Shown one piece after another: positions 9,470 to 17,274 of a stretch of DNA of 64,000 nucleotides. This DNA comes from Cryobacterium sp. Y57 (GTDB taxonomy: Bacteria; Actinomycetota; Actinomycetes; Actinomycetales; Microbacteriaceae): positions 1-64,000 of the forward strand of contig NZ_PJJL01000070.1 of assembly GCF_002929505.1 (NCBI RefSeq), written 5' to 3'. Numbering within the stretch: position 1 is the first letter of the stretch; each line of letters opens with the position of its first letter. Below the pieces are notes generated by a model. It was not told the origin of the DNA. It searched no databases and saw only the letters and a program-made list of their open reading frames with translations. The translations under genes and the position numbers were made by a program.

Positions 9470-10918
9470 TTACACGGGTACCTCGGAATCAGATTCGTTG
9501 ACACCAGCGAGACGTCGGTTGATCACGCTGTGTTTAGCCTCGTTCAATTCAGCGCCGTTCAATTCAGCGCCGTCCAATCGCAGTGCAAGGTCCAGCGTGT
9601 CGCGTTCGGATGCCGGTGCCTCCAATTCGGGCGCGGTCAGTTTGCGCGGTGAATCGTGGATGATGGCCGGTTCGGTGAGCAGCCCGATCTTGGTCTGGTC
9701 GATCCCGGGAAACTGCCGGGCGGTCACGAGCACCCGGGATTCAAGCGAATTTGCGAACTTGTTGTAGCTGTCCACCGTGCGCTCCAACGCTTTGCGCAGC
9801 GACTCGGCATGGCCGGACAGCGCACCGAGCCGCTGGTACAGGGCATTGCCGAGGTCGAAGAGTTTCTGCGCCTCGTCGGTCACCGCCTGTTGCTGCCAGG
9901 TGAAGGCCACCGTCTTCAGCACCGCCCACAGATTCACCGGCGACGCCAGGGCCACTCGTTTACTGAACGAGTAATCCAGAATTGACGGGTCGGCCTCGAG
10001 CGCCGCCGACAGCAGGGACTCGCTGGGTATGAACGCGATCACGAACTCTGGGCTGGCATCGAAACCTTCCCAGTAGGTCTTCTTGGCGAGCGCGTCGATA
10101 TGCATGCGCACAGCTTTCACATGCTTGTCGATCAGCAACTTGCGGCGGGCGCCTTCCTCGCCGGTGGCCGTGTAGGGAATGGTGCTCGCCTCGATATAGT
10201 GCTCGAGGGGAACCTTGGCGTCGATCGCGATCGACTTGTTGCCGGGCAGACGCACGACCATGTCGGGCCGGCCGAGCCCGGCATCTGTCGAGATGTTGGT
10301 CTGCGTGTTGAAATCCACGTACTGGGCGAGGCCGGCGGCTTCGACCACGCGGCGCAGCTGGGTCTCTCCCCACACACCGCGGGTGCTGTTGGAACGCAGA
10401 GCGCTCGCGAGCGATTCGGTGGTCACCCGCAGCTGTTGGTCAGAAATCTGGGCTTGCTTGAGTTGCTCCGAGAGCGATCCGTACTGTTCACTGCGCTGAG
10501 TTTCGAGCTCGGTGACCTTTTCCTGCATGGTGCGCAGGGTCTCGCGCACGGGGCTGAGGGCTTCGAGTACGAGGTGTTCGCGTTTCTCCCGCTCGGACTG
10601 CAGTTGCTGGTCAGAACGCTGCCGTTCACCGGTTTCGCGCGCCGTGGCCCGGTCGTGGTCAATCTGTGCAGAGAGTCCATCGACGGTGGCGAGGGCCGCC
10701 GACAACTCACTCTGCAGTGCGGCGCGAACGGTGGCCTCACTCGCCCGAGCCTCGGCGAGGGCCACCTGATGGCGTGCCTCAAGCACAGCAGGATCGTCTA
10801 CGAGCGAGTCGTGGTTGGTAGCGCCCACACCGCGACGTTGTACGAGCACCAGCGTGAGCAGGGCGCCCAACGCGGCGCCGATGACCAGACCAACAATCAA
10901 ACTCAGCATTGACTCCAT
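9470..10918 (-). CDS. rmuC: DNA recombination protein RmuC
   Basis: RmuC proteins are predicted membrane-tethered nuclease-fold proteins that limit DNA rearrangements at short inverted repeats. The 482-residue chain has an N-terminal transmembrane helix (LSLIVGLVIGAALGALLTLVL, about residues 4-24), a long coiled coil to about residue 170 rich in Glu/Gln/Arg, and the conserved domain with GVWGETQLRRVVEAAGL and RPDMVVRLPGNKSIAIDAKVPLEHY. Near the C-terminus DGAELNGAELNEAK is encoded by a short direct repeat at about 9542-9571. The ATG at 10918 is preferred; a TTG two codons earlier is possible. Confidence 0.93.
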   Translation of the reverse strand: MESMLSLIVGLVIGAALGALLTLVLVQRRGVGATNHDSLVDDPAVLEARHQVALAEARASEATVRAALQSELSAALATVDGLSAQIDHDRATARETGERQRSDQQLQSEREKREHLVLEALSPVRETLRTMQEKVTELETQRSEQYGSLSEQLKQAQISDQQLRVTTESLASALRSNSTRGVWGETQLRRVVEAAGLAQYVDFNTQTNISTDAGLGRPDMVVRLPGNKSIAIDAKVPLEHYIEASTIPYTATGEEGARRKLLIDKHVKAVRMHIDALAKKTYWEGFDASPEFVIAFIPSESLLSAALEADPSILDYSFSKRVALASPVNLWAVLKTVAFTWQQQAVTDEAQKLFDLGNALYQRLGALSGHAESLRKALERTVDSYNKFANSLESRVLVTARQFPGIDQTKIGLLTEPAIIHDSPRKLTAPELEAPASERDTLDLALRLDGAELNGAELNEAKHSVINRRLAGVNESDSEVPV

Positions 10919-10992
10919 GCTCAAAGTCTGCCAGTGCCCACCGACATCGCCGAAATGACACTCGGATCAGGCGAATTGCTGGCCTGCTCTGA

Positions 10993-11607
10993 CTAGCTGA
11001 GCGCCATCGGACCGTGCGTTGACGCGTGCTCCCGTGTGGCCACCGGCCCAATTACGCCGACCTTGACCCGGGTCACATGGGCGAGCTGCTCAAGCGTGTC
11101 GACTTCGTGGCGCCCAGCCGCGTGAATCATGATGGCCGCACATGCCTCGGCGTCGGCGAGCGCATTGTGATGCGAGAAATCCTCGAAACCGGCCGCCAGG
11201 GCCGCCACCGGTAGCCGATACGAGTCCAGATGATAGGTGCGGCGGGCCACCTGCAGGCTGCAGACATAGCGAAAATCGGGCACCGGCTGGCCCGTCACGA
11301 TCGACGCCGTCTTGATCACGCCGAGGTCGAACCCGGCGTTGTGGGCCACGAGATCGTCGCCGTCGACGAAGGCGACCAACTGCGGAAGCTGCTCGGCCCA
11401 GGTGGCTGCACCCACGACATCCGCTGCGGTGATGCCGTGAATACGAGTGTTCCACTCGGAGAATTCATCGTGCCCGGGAGGCGGGGCAATGAGCCAGTAG
11501 GCCGAATCGACGACCACGCCGTGACGAACTTTCACCATTCCGACGGAGCACGCCGAGGCGCCCGAGGAGTTGGCGGTTTCGAAATCGATCGCGGTAAAAT
11601 TCAGCAC
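10993..11607 (-). CDS. DEDDh 3'-5' exonuclease (DnaQ/epsilon-like)
   Basis: Predicted stand-alone proofreading-type exonuclease of 204 residues. The DEDDh residues are visible: AIDFETA near the N-terminus (Asp and Glu), HNAGFDLGV (second Asp) and HNALADAEAC (His and last Asp). It lacks polymerase or helicase domains, so it may act in repair rather than as the replicase epsilon subunit. The GTG at 11607 is taken as start because homology begins with NFTAIDFE; only a weak ribosome site precedes it. Divergent from ychF with 64 bp between the starts. Confidence 0.85.
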   Translation of the reverse strand: MLNFTAIDFETANSSGASACSVGMVKVRHGVVVDSAYWLIAPPPGHDEFSEWNTRIHGITAADVVGAATWAEQLPQLVAFVDGDDLVAHNAGFDLGVIKTASIVTGQPVPDFRYVCSLQVARRTYHLDSYRLPVAALAAGFEDFSHHNALADAEACAAIMIHAAGRHEVDTLEQLAHVTRVKVGVIGPVATREHASTHGPMALS

Positions 11608-11671
11608 ACCTAATGTTCTCACGGGCCACCGACAGGGCCCGCGTCGCGAGCTGCCGGTAGAATAATTTCTC

Positions 11672-12745
11672 GTGGCTCTTACTATTGCAATCGTCGGACT
11701 CCCCAATGTGGGCAAGTCCACCCTCTTCAACGCCCTGACCAAGAACAACGTGCTCGCGGCGAACTACCCGTTCGCAACCATTGAGCCCAACGTTGGAATC
11801 GTGAACCTGCCCGATTCGCGCCTGGCCGACCTGGCAACCATTTATGGCAGCAAGGCCCTGTTGCCGGCACCGGTGTCGTTCGTCGACATCGCCGGCATCG
11901 TTCGTGGTGCGAGCGAGGGGGAGGGCCTCGGTAACAAATTCCTTGCCAACATTCGCGAAGCGGATGCCATCGCCCAGGTTATCCGCGGCTTCGCCGACCC
12001 TGACGTGGTGCACGTCGACGGCAAAGTCAACCCGGCCGGCGACATGGAAACCATCAACACCGAGCTGATCCTGGCCGACCTGCAGACCCTTGAGAAGGCC
12101 GTGCTGCGCTTCGAGAAAGAGGTCAAGGGCCGCAAGCTGGCGCCGCTCGTTCTGGAAACCGCGCTCAAGGCGCAGGCCATCCTCGACGGTGGCCAGCCGC
12201 TGTCCTCGGCCACGCTCGACATCGAGCCGATTCGGGAGCTTGGCCTGCTCACCGCCAAGCCGTTCATCTATGTCTTCAACGTCGATGAGGCCGTGCTGCA
12301 AGACCAGGCCCGGCTCGACACCCTCGCCGCGCTCGTCGCTCCGGCGAACGCCGTGTTCCTCGACGCGAAGCTCGAGAGTGAGCTGAGCGAACTCGACGCC
12401 GAAGACGCCGCCGAGATGCTCGCATCGACCGGTCAAGCCGAGAGTGGCCTCGACCAGCTCGCCCGCATCGGCTTCGACACCCTCGGCCTGCAGACCTACC
12501 TCACGGCCGGCCCCAAAGAGTGCCGCGCCTGGACCATTCATAAGGGTTGGACCGCGCCGCAGGCCGCTGGAGTCATTCACACCGACTTCCAGAAGGGTTT
12601 CATCAAGGCGGAGATCTTCTCCTTCGAAGACCTCATGGCCGCCGGTTCGATTGCCGAAGCCCGTTCCAAGGGCAAGGCACGCATCGAGGGCAAGGAATAC
12701 GTCATGCAGGACGGCGACGTGGTCGAATTTAGGTTTAACGTCTAA
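11672..12745 (+). CDS. ychF: Ribosome-binding ATPase YchF (Obg-like)
   Basis: Translation-associated P-loop ATPase that binds the 70S ribosome and is linked to oxidative stress control. The 357-residue protein has G1 GLPNVGKST (residues 9-17), G3 VDIAGIV, a G4 position reading NVDE instead of NKxD (the family change that favours ATP over GTP), a coiled-coil insert and a C-terminal TGS domain ending [11 protein letters not shown] start at 11672. The last codons are unusual for this genome: Glu-Phe-Arg-Phe is written GAA TTT AGG TTT and the end is GTC TAA, whereas the displaced copy at 13994 uses GAG TTC CGC TTC and GTG TAG. That pattern suggests the 3' end was swapped in by a recombining element. 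Confidence 0.97.
   Translation: MALTIAIVGLPNVGKSTLFNALTKNNVLAANYPFATIEPNVGIVNLPDSRLADLATIYGSKALLPAPVSFVDIAGIVRGASEGEGLGNKFLANIREADAIAQVIRGFADPDVVHVDGKVNPAGDMETINTELILADLQTLEKAVLRFEKEVKGRKLAPLVLETALKAQAILDGGQPLSSATLDIEPIRELGLLTAKPFIYVFNVDEAVLQDQARLDTLAALVAPANAVFLDAKLESELSELDAEDAAEMLASTGQAESGLDQLARIGFDTLGLQTYLTAGPKECRAWTIHKGWTAPQAAGVIHTDFQKGFIKAEIFSFEDLMAAGSIAEARSKGKARIEGKEYVMQDGDVVEFRFNV
12717..12741 (+). repeat. ychF 3'-end core repeat, copy 1 (in ychF)
   Basis: 25-bp segment reading ACGTGGTCG...TTTAACGT that encodes the last residues of YchF. Three further 25-bp copies follow at 13994, 16236 and 17395. Copy 1 matches copy 2 at 19 of 25 positions, all differences being synonymous when both are read in the ychF frame. 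Interpreted as the left attachment-like site of a decayed island. Confidence 0.8.
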
Positions 12746-12772
12746 TCAGGCCGGCCAAGGCCGCTTCTTGCA

Positions 12773-12835
12773 GGTCGAGGAGGTCCGCCAGAGCCTTTTC
12801 TGATGGTCGAGGAGGCCCGCGAGGGCCGTCTCGAG
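12773..12835. repeat. Two copies of a dispersed intergenic repeat (REP-like)
   Basis: Imperfect direct repeats at 12773-12795 and 12805-12827 share GGTCGAGGAGG and then a (T/C)CCGC..G.GCC block; the second copy continues GTCTCGAG. This resembles the short 'ggtcgaggagg...gtctcga' palindromic repeats scattered between genes in Microbacteriaceae (recalled). The second copy abuts the point at which higA homology begins, so the repeat marks a rearrangement junction. Confidence 0.55.
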
Positions 12836-12836
12836 C

Positions 12837-13035
12837 GCGGTGTCCGTCGGTGTGCCGCCTCGCCGCATCAACGAGGTCGTGCACGGCCAGCGTCGAATCA
12901 CCGCGAACACGGCTCTCCGCCTGGCCAGGTACTTCGGCACCTCGGCGCAATTCTGGTTGACGTTGCAGGACCGGCATGACCGCGATGTTGCCGAGGATCG
13001 CATGGCTGAGCAGATTGCGGCAATCACTCCGCGCC
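12837..13035 (+). pseudogene. 5'-truncated HigA-family antitoxin remnant
   Basis: From 12837 the frame reads AVSVGVPPRRINEVVHGQR and then ITANTALRLARYFGTSAQFW, the second half of the helix-turn-helix of HigA/VapA-type antitoxins, followed by LQDRHDRDVAEDRMAEQIAAITP. The N-terminal about 30 residues, including the first helices (normally ...LGxSxxxLA), are missing, replaced by REP-like sequence. The frame stays open past the normal end until 13160 and overlaps the next gene. No higB toxin precedes it. Most likely a dead remnant; a GTG at 12840 could in principle start a short protein. Confidence 0.75.
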
Positions 13036-13107
13036 GCCCGCGGGACAAAGACCCTTCTTTCGAGGCACGGCGAACCTGGTGGGCGGAGAGCGGACTAGCA
13101 TTCGGTT

Positions 13108-13989
13108 ATGCTCACGGTCGACTCGCTCAGGAACCTCCTCGCAACGGGCCGTTCGGGTGACCTTGCGGCCCGACTCGCTTCCGTTGAGCCGTACGAGCGC
13201 CGCGCGGCGTGCAAGCCCCTGGTTGGTCAGGCCAAGGCCATCCTGTGCGCGAGTTCAGCATCGACGGTGACTTCGTGGCTTCGCGATCTGCGAGCAGACT
13301 ATCCCGGGGGGTACGCGCAATTCGTTGACGCCTGGACAGGGCCATTGGAACTAGGGCACTGGGATGCGGCGACCACCGTCCTGCTGGCCTCCAAAGTGCC
13401 CGCTCAGGCCGCGAAAGTCTGGCCGATACCAGAGGACCGTTCGTTTGCGCAGTGGGTGTACCCGGCCTTGTTCCCCAACGACCTCATCGCGTTCGTCGAT
13501 CAATGGTCTTCGGATTTCGCAGCGAATCCCAAGAACTGGGACCGTAACCGGGGTCGGGCCGTGATGTATGAGTGGATTGAAGAAGGTCTCGTCGAGGCAC
13601 CACATCATGATGGAGCTGTCTTGATGCTGATCAGCGGTTGGGCTGACAGGCCGGGGAAGCCGCTTTTGTACTGGCTGCTTGCGAGACCGAAAGTCACCAG
13701 GGTGCTCTTCGCTCGTCTCTTCACGACGCGTGGCATCAAAGGTGCTTCTTTGAGGCAGAGCGACCGGAGTGATGTCAACGATCCACTTCGAACAGTGGTC
13801 GTGCCCGGGCTCGTGGAGGCTGGAGTGTGGAGTCGGAGCTTCGTCGTTCAAGGCGTCGAGTCAGCCTTGAGAAGTGATCTGCCCGCCTACCAGCGCCGCT
13901 GGTTCGTTCAGCTCGGTGCAGACCTGGGTCTGCCGGCGGCGGGGACGACCGCACTCGCTCGCTCACCCGGTTCAGGGGTTGTTCTGTAA
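13108..13989 (+). CDS. Hypothetical protein, probably an N-terminal fragment (DUF6493-like)
   Basis: A 293-residue predicted soluble, helix-rich protein with several Trp-rich stretches (FAQWVYPALFPNDLIAFVDQW, residues about 112-132). Its start, MLTVDSLRNLLATGRSGDLAARLASVEPYERR, resembles the N-terminus of large actinobacterial DUF6493 proteins, which are usually several hundred residues longer; this is recalled, not searched. The reading frame stops two bases before a copy of the ychF 3' end, so I infer that recombination cut off its C-terminus. No ribosome site is obvious at the ATG. Function unknown. Confidence 0.55.
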   Translation: MLTVDSLRNLLATGRSGDLAARLASVEPYERRAACKPLVGQAKAILCASSASTVTSWLRDLRADYPGGYAQFVDAWTGPLELGHWDAATTVLLASKVPAQAAKVWPIPEDRSFAQWVYPALFPNDLIAFVDQWSSDFAANPKNWDRNRGRAVMYEWIEEGLVEAPHHDGAVLMLISGWADRPGKPLLYWLLARPKVTRVLFARLFTTRGIKGASLRQSDRSDVNDPLRTVVVPGLVEAGVWSRSFVVQGVESALRSDLPAYQRRWFVQLGADLGLPAAGTTALARSPGSGVVL

Positions 13990-13993
13990 CGTA

Positions 13994-14018
13994 ACGTGGT
14001 GGAGTTCCGCTTCAACGT
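13994..14018 (+). repeat. ychF 3'-end core repeat, copy 2
   Basis: 25 bp matching the ychF end and, with the following AG, encoding VVEFRFNV and a TAG stop in GC-rich codons (GAG TTC CGC TTC AAC GTG TAG). It lies directly behind the truncated DUF6493-like gene. It looks more like the genome's native ychF terminus than the one now fused to ychF. Confidence 0.8.
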
Positions 14019-14115
14019 GTAGAGGGCATGCCTGTGGCGACAAGAAAGATACAGTCGGAGTGCCGATTCTGATTGTGGTGCCGCATCCCCTCCAAACGAC
14101 GTGGTAGGTGTCAGA

Positions 14116-14247
14116 GTGAAGACGGGTCCGCGTGGTCGGGCCGGGATCGAGTCGATCCTGACACAAAGCGGAGTTCCCATCGGGGTAGCGGCGTTTATCG
14201 GCCGTGACCGCGCCACGGTGGCGGGACTGCCACCGCTGGGTTCGTGA
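14116..14247 (+). pseudogene. Possible IS30-type transposase N-terminal remnant
   Basis: A short frame reads GPRGRAGIESILTQSGVPIG then VAAFIGRDRATVAG. The pattern 'IE..L...G.....A...GRDR.TV' resembles the N-terminal helix-turn-helix of IS30-like transposases. After this a base-shift continues as RDCHRWVRDLKAG in another frame. No catalytic DDE region, inverted repeats or target duplication are visible, so this is only a weak lead. Confidence 0.22.
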
Positions 14248-14282
14248 CCTGAAAGCTGGGGATGTGCGTCTGCAGGCGGTGG

Positions 14283-15230
14283 TCACCGATCGATGCGCAC
14301 CACCGAGTAGGGGGTGTCGGGTGTCGGGGGAGTGCCGAAGCGGGCGTTCGGAAGGTAGAGTCCGTTGCCAAACTTCGCGATCGTCGTGGGCACCTGGAAG
14401 TCGGGGTCCGTGTACCGGTCGATGAGCTCTCCGCTGGTCCCGGCTGCATTGAGGTGGATAACGGCGACGGTGTTCAACTGATTCTGCACGACGTACAGGG
14501 TGCGCCCGACGACGAGCAGCCCGTCACCGTTGGGGAGCAGAAGCCCGCCCAGATCAACGACCGCGGCGCCGCCGGTCTCGGGATCGACGCGGAACAGAAT
14601 GCCCGTGGACGACTGGATGACCAGGAGCGCGTGATGGTTGGGGGTCTCCGCGATGCCGTTCGCGTTGAAGCCCGGCTGCTGCATCCAGCTGCCCGACAGG
14701 GGGACGACTTCGATCGCATCCGCTCCAGGGAGCGCGCCGCCCGGTCCGAGGGGGAGCTTATAGAGCTGCGCCTGCTGGCTGTCGGTGAACCATGCGGCGT
14801 CGCGAGTCAGAACGACGTCGTTCACGAACGTTGGTGCACCGGTGAGGGCGTAGCTCTGCAGGAGGACGCCCGTGGCGACATCCACGACCCGCGCCTGGCC
14901 GGTGGGCCCGCCCGCGATGAAAAGCCGACCGCGGTTGTCGATCTTCAGGCCGACCGACGGAGTGCCCGGGCCCTCGAGGGTCCTGATGTTCTCGCCGGTA
15001 CGCACGTCGAAGACGTAGACGTCGCCGTCGGCGAGTGAGCCGACGTAGGCAGTGCCGCGCGGGCCGATCGCGATTCCTTCGGGCTGGAATCCGTTGGGAA
15101 GCGCGATAACCTGCTCGAAATGACCGTGCTGTGGCTGCGCTGCGGCGTGGACTGCTGGTATCCCTGAAACAAGGAAGAGAGCACTCAATGCGGCGGCGGA
15201 CAGTGTGCGTGCGACGATGCGACTGATCAT
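14283..15230 (-). CDS. Secreted SMP-30/gluconolactonase-like beta-propeller protein
   Basis: A 315-residue protein with a Sec signal peptide (residues 1-30; RTLSAAALSALFLVSGIPAVHAAA, AxA-type cleavage) followed by a repeated strand pattern of a six-bladed propeller (QPEGIAIGPRGTAYVGSLADG; NDVVLTRDAAWFTDSQQ; NGIAETPNHHALLVIQSSTG). This matches the SMP-30/LRE family, which includes lactonases and sugar-acid hydrolases; the substrate cannot be read from the sequence. Its ATG at 15230 gives a clean signal peptide. It is the only intact minus-strand gene in the island between ychF copies 2 and 3. Confidence 0.75.
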   Translation of the reverse strand: MISRIVARTLSAAALSALFLVSGIPAVHAAAQPQHGHFEQVIALPNGFQPEGIAIGPRGTAYVGSLADGDVYVFDVRTGENIRTLEGPGTPSVGLKIDNRGRLFIAGGPTGQARVVDVATGVLLQSYALTGAPTFVNDVVLTRDAAWFTDSQQAQLYKLPLGPGGALPGADAIEVVPLSGSWMQQPGFNANGIAETPNHHALLVIQSSTGILFRVDPETGGAAVVDLGGLLLPNGDGLLVVGRTLYVVQNQLNTVAVIHLNAAGTSGELIDRYTDPDFQVPTTIAKFGNGLYLPNARFGTPPTPDTPYSVVRIDR

Positions 15231-15483
15231 GGCGATAACAATAGACCGGCTCGGGCGCTGCCAATAGGCCTGATCGGCCTCGGATAGGAAATCACCGGCC
15301 GGTCGCGGTTGTGGCGTCGTGAGCCAGTGCCGTCGCCGGATCCACGGATTGAACGGGTGGCGATCAGAAAGCTGAGGCCGTGGGGTGCGGCAGAAGTGCT
15401 CGACGACTTGACTACAGATTCAACGTTTAGACTGAACCCTTTCGCGTTAATCATCACAGCAGCATCAATCGAAGGAGACCATC

Positions 15484-16158
15484 GTGCCTGTCATCGCCAT
15501 CATCGGAGCCGGACCGGGACTCGGAGCAGCAGTTGCGCGCAGGTTCGGGAGCGAAGGCTATTCAATTGCTCTGATCGCCAGGAACCAGTCGAAACTAGAC
15601 GCTTTGGCTGCCGAGCTCACCGCTGCCGGCTTCACCGCGAGTGCTTACGCTGCGGATGTCCGCACGCCGGCGTCGCTCGAAGCTGCCCTTGCGAATGCCG
15701 CGGCAGAGCTCGGGCCGATCACCGCGCTGCAATATAGCCCGCTTCCGTCACGCGATTATCTGAAGCCGGTTCTTGAGATGACTCCCGAGCTGGCGTTGGA
15801 GGCACTGCGGTTCTCGGCCCTCGGGCTCATCCACGCGGTGCAAGCAGTGCTTCCGGCGATGCGGCAGGCAGGTAGCGGCAGCATCATCATGATCAACGGC
15901 GGAACCTCCGTCAAGGCCCGCGCCGGCTACGCCGGCACATCGGTCGCTTTCCCGGCTGAGAGCGCCTACGGCGAGATGCTCCACGAAGCCCTCGGGGAGG
16001 AGGGTATCCGGGTCAACCAACTGGTGATTCCCGGCGGCATCCCACAGCTTCAGCTTGCCAACGGCATCGACGGGGTCGCCGATCGCATCTGGGACCTCCA
16101 CACCGTGGCCGGTCCGTTCCGCACCATGCTCATCCCGCTTGAGGACGGTCGGGAGTAG
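15484..16158 (+). CDS. Short-chain dehydrogenase/reductase, atypical
   Basis: A 224-residue Rossmann protein. The NAD(P)-binding glycine motif IIGAGPGLGAAVARRFG is at residues 5-21, DVRTPASL at about 59 and an NGGTS stretch follows strand 5. The classical catalytic Tyr-x-x-x-Lys is not visible: the expected position reads YAGTSVAFPAESAYGEML. This fits an SDR subgroup without the standard triad, so catalytic activity is uncertain. GTG start at 15484 with AAGGAG eight bases upstream. A degenerate second copy of its first 54 bases lies at 16821-16874, outside the next ychF-end repeat. Confidence 0.85.
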   Translation: MPVIAIIGAGPGLGAAVARRFGSEGYSIALIARNQSKLDALAAELTAAGFTASAYAADVRTPASLEAALANAAAELGPITALQYSPLPSRDYLKPVLEMTPELALEALRFSALGLIHAVQAVLPAMRQAGSGSIIMINGGTSVKARAGYAGTSVAFPAESAYGEMLHEALGEEGIRVNQLVIPGGIPQLQLANGIDGVADRIWDLHTVAGPFRTMLIPLEDGRE

Positions 16159-16235
16159 AGCGGAGGCTGCCCTCGTTCTCAATTGGACTGTAGGGCGAGA
16201 GCACAGTCAGTTATCTGACGTTGATCGGTGACGAA

Positions 16236-16260
16236 ACGTGGTGGAGTTCCGGTTTGACGT
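16236..16260 (+). repeat. ychF 3'-end core repeat, copy 3
   Basis: 25 bp, 22 of 25 identical to copy 2 (ACGTGGTGGAGTTCCGG then TTTGACGT). The stop codon is lost (CTGG follows). It separates the SDR module from the higBA remnant. Confidence 0.75.
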
Positions 16261-16297
16261 CTGGCTTTATTGACGCTGAACGTTATGTAGTACTTTC

Positions 16298-16712
16298 GTG
16301 GCCAGGTTCTTCGGTAGCAAGGACGCTGGAGGGACCTGGCACGAGCAGTACGTCACGGGTGTCGACCGCACAGTCCCGCGCATGATCCTGCGATAACTCG
16401 AGCTGGTCAATGCGGCCGCGGATGTTGATGATCTGTGGATTCCTCCGGGAAATCGTTTGGAGCGGCTGGTCGGTGACCGTCGGAATCACTCAGAACAAGC
16501 TCGCGGTCAGCATTAGGGTGCCGCCGCACCGGATCAATAAGATCGTGCACGGCAAGCGGGGCATCACGGCCGACACGGCGATCTGCCTGGCGCGGTACTT
16601 CGGAACATCGGAAGAGTTCTGGATGAAGCTGCAGTGCAATTATGAGCTGCATCGTGAGCGCCGGGCGCTGCGGAACACGGTTGCATCGATCACACCGCTG
16701 AAGGCCGCGTAA
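16298..16712 (+). pseudogene. Fused, disrupted higB-higA toxin-antitoxin remnant
   Basis: From GTG 16298 the frame reads a HigB-like toxin: TWHEQYVTGVDRTVPRMILR, a TAA stop at 16394-16396 where family members have Lys, then LELVNAAADVDDLWIPPG and NRLERLVGDR in the same frame to 16480. There the toxin C-terminus and antitoxin N-terminus are deleted. From 16482, in a different frame, GITQNKLAVSIRVPPHRINK continues into VHGKRGITADTAICLARYFG and on to LKAA and a stop at 16712, the C-terminal three quarters of HigA. So toxin and antitoxin are both broken: a nonsense codon plus one deletion spanning the junction. Confidence 0.8.
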
Positions 16713-16720
16713 AAGATCCC

Positions 16721-16880
16721 TCCATCGAGGTAATTGCGCACAATGCGTTGGGTGCGCGAGACCTCGATCAGCTGGGGCGGCTGTTCGACCGCGAGTATTT
16801 ATATGATTTAGGCGAGCACTGTGCCCGTTATCGCCATCAGGGGAGCCGGACCGAGACTCGGCGCAGCAGTTGCGTAGCGA
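16721..16880 (+). pseudogene. Shreds of a possible acetyltransferase and of the upstream SDR gene
   Basis: 16722-16812 reads IEVIAHNALGARDLDQLGRL then FDREYLYDLGE, reminiscent of the N-terminus of small GNAT/aminoglycoside acetyltransferase-like proteins (weak). It runs into 16821-16874, which matches the first 54 bases of the SDR gene (15484-15537) at 48 of 54 positions, then stops at TAG 16875. Both pieces are too short to function and record past duplications in the island. Confidence 0.6.
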
Positions 16881-17055
16881 CGTTCCGGACAATGAGTCGG
16901 CGACTTGGACGACCCGTATGGTGTGGCATCCTGACGACCAGACCGATTCGGGTCGGCTAGAGGTGTCGAGCGGCGACTGAAGTCAACACCTGTAATCTTG
17001 GTGTCTTCTGATGAGGCTCCGGATCCGGCTCCGGGCAGTGAAAGGTGAAGCACAG

Positions 17056-17274
17056 ATGGCGGTAAATGGCATGTATGTCGTGATTCAGGTCGTGCTCAAG
17101 GAGAAGTTTTTGGGCACTGGCTCCGGCAATCTCACGGAGCTGGAGAACGCGATTAATTCCCAGGCCGCGCTCGGCTACCGACTGCACACCATTACAACGG
17201 CAGCGTCGGGCAGTAAGGGGTTCGGAGGAGGCGATCGTGTCCAAGCGACGATGGTGTTCGAGCGAATCGTGTGA
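17056..17274 (+). CDS. DUF4177-like small protein
   Basis: A 72-residue soluble protein: MAVNGMYVVIQVVLKEKFLG, then LENAINSQAALGYRLHTITTA and VFERIV at the end. The pattern of an initial strand, a helix ending 'N..gaeGwelv..i' and a last strand matches the DUF4177 fold. I chose the ATG at 17056 because AAAGGTG lies 10 bases upstream; an upstream in-frame ATG at 17011 has none. Function unknown. It is the only apparently intact gene in the island module between ychF repeats 3 and 4. Confidence 0.65.
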   Translation: MAVNGMYVVIQVVLKEKFLGTGSGNLTELENAINSQAALGYRLHTITTAASGSKGFGGGDRVQATMVFERIV

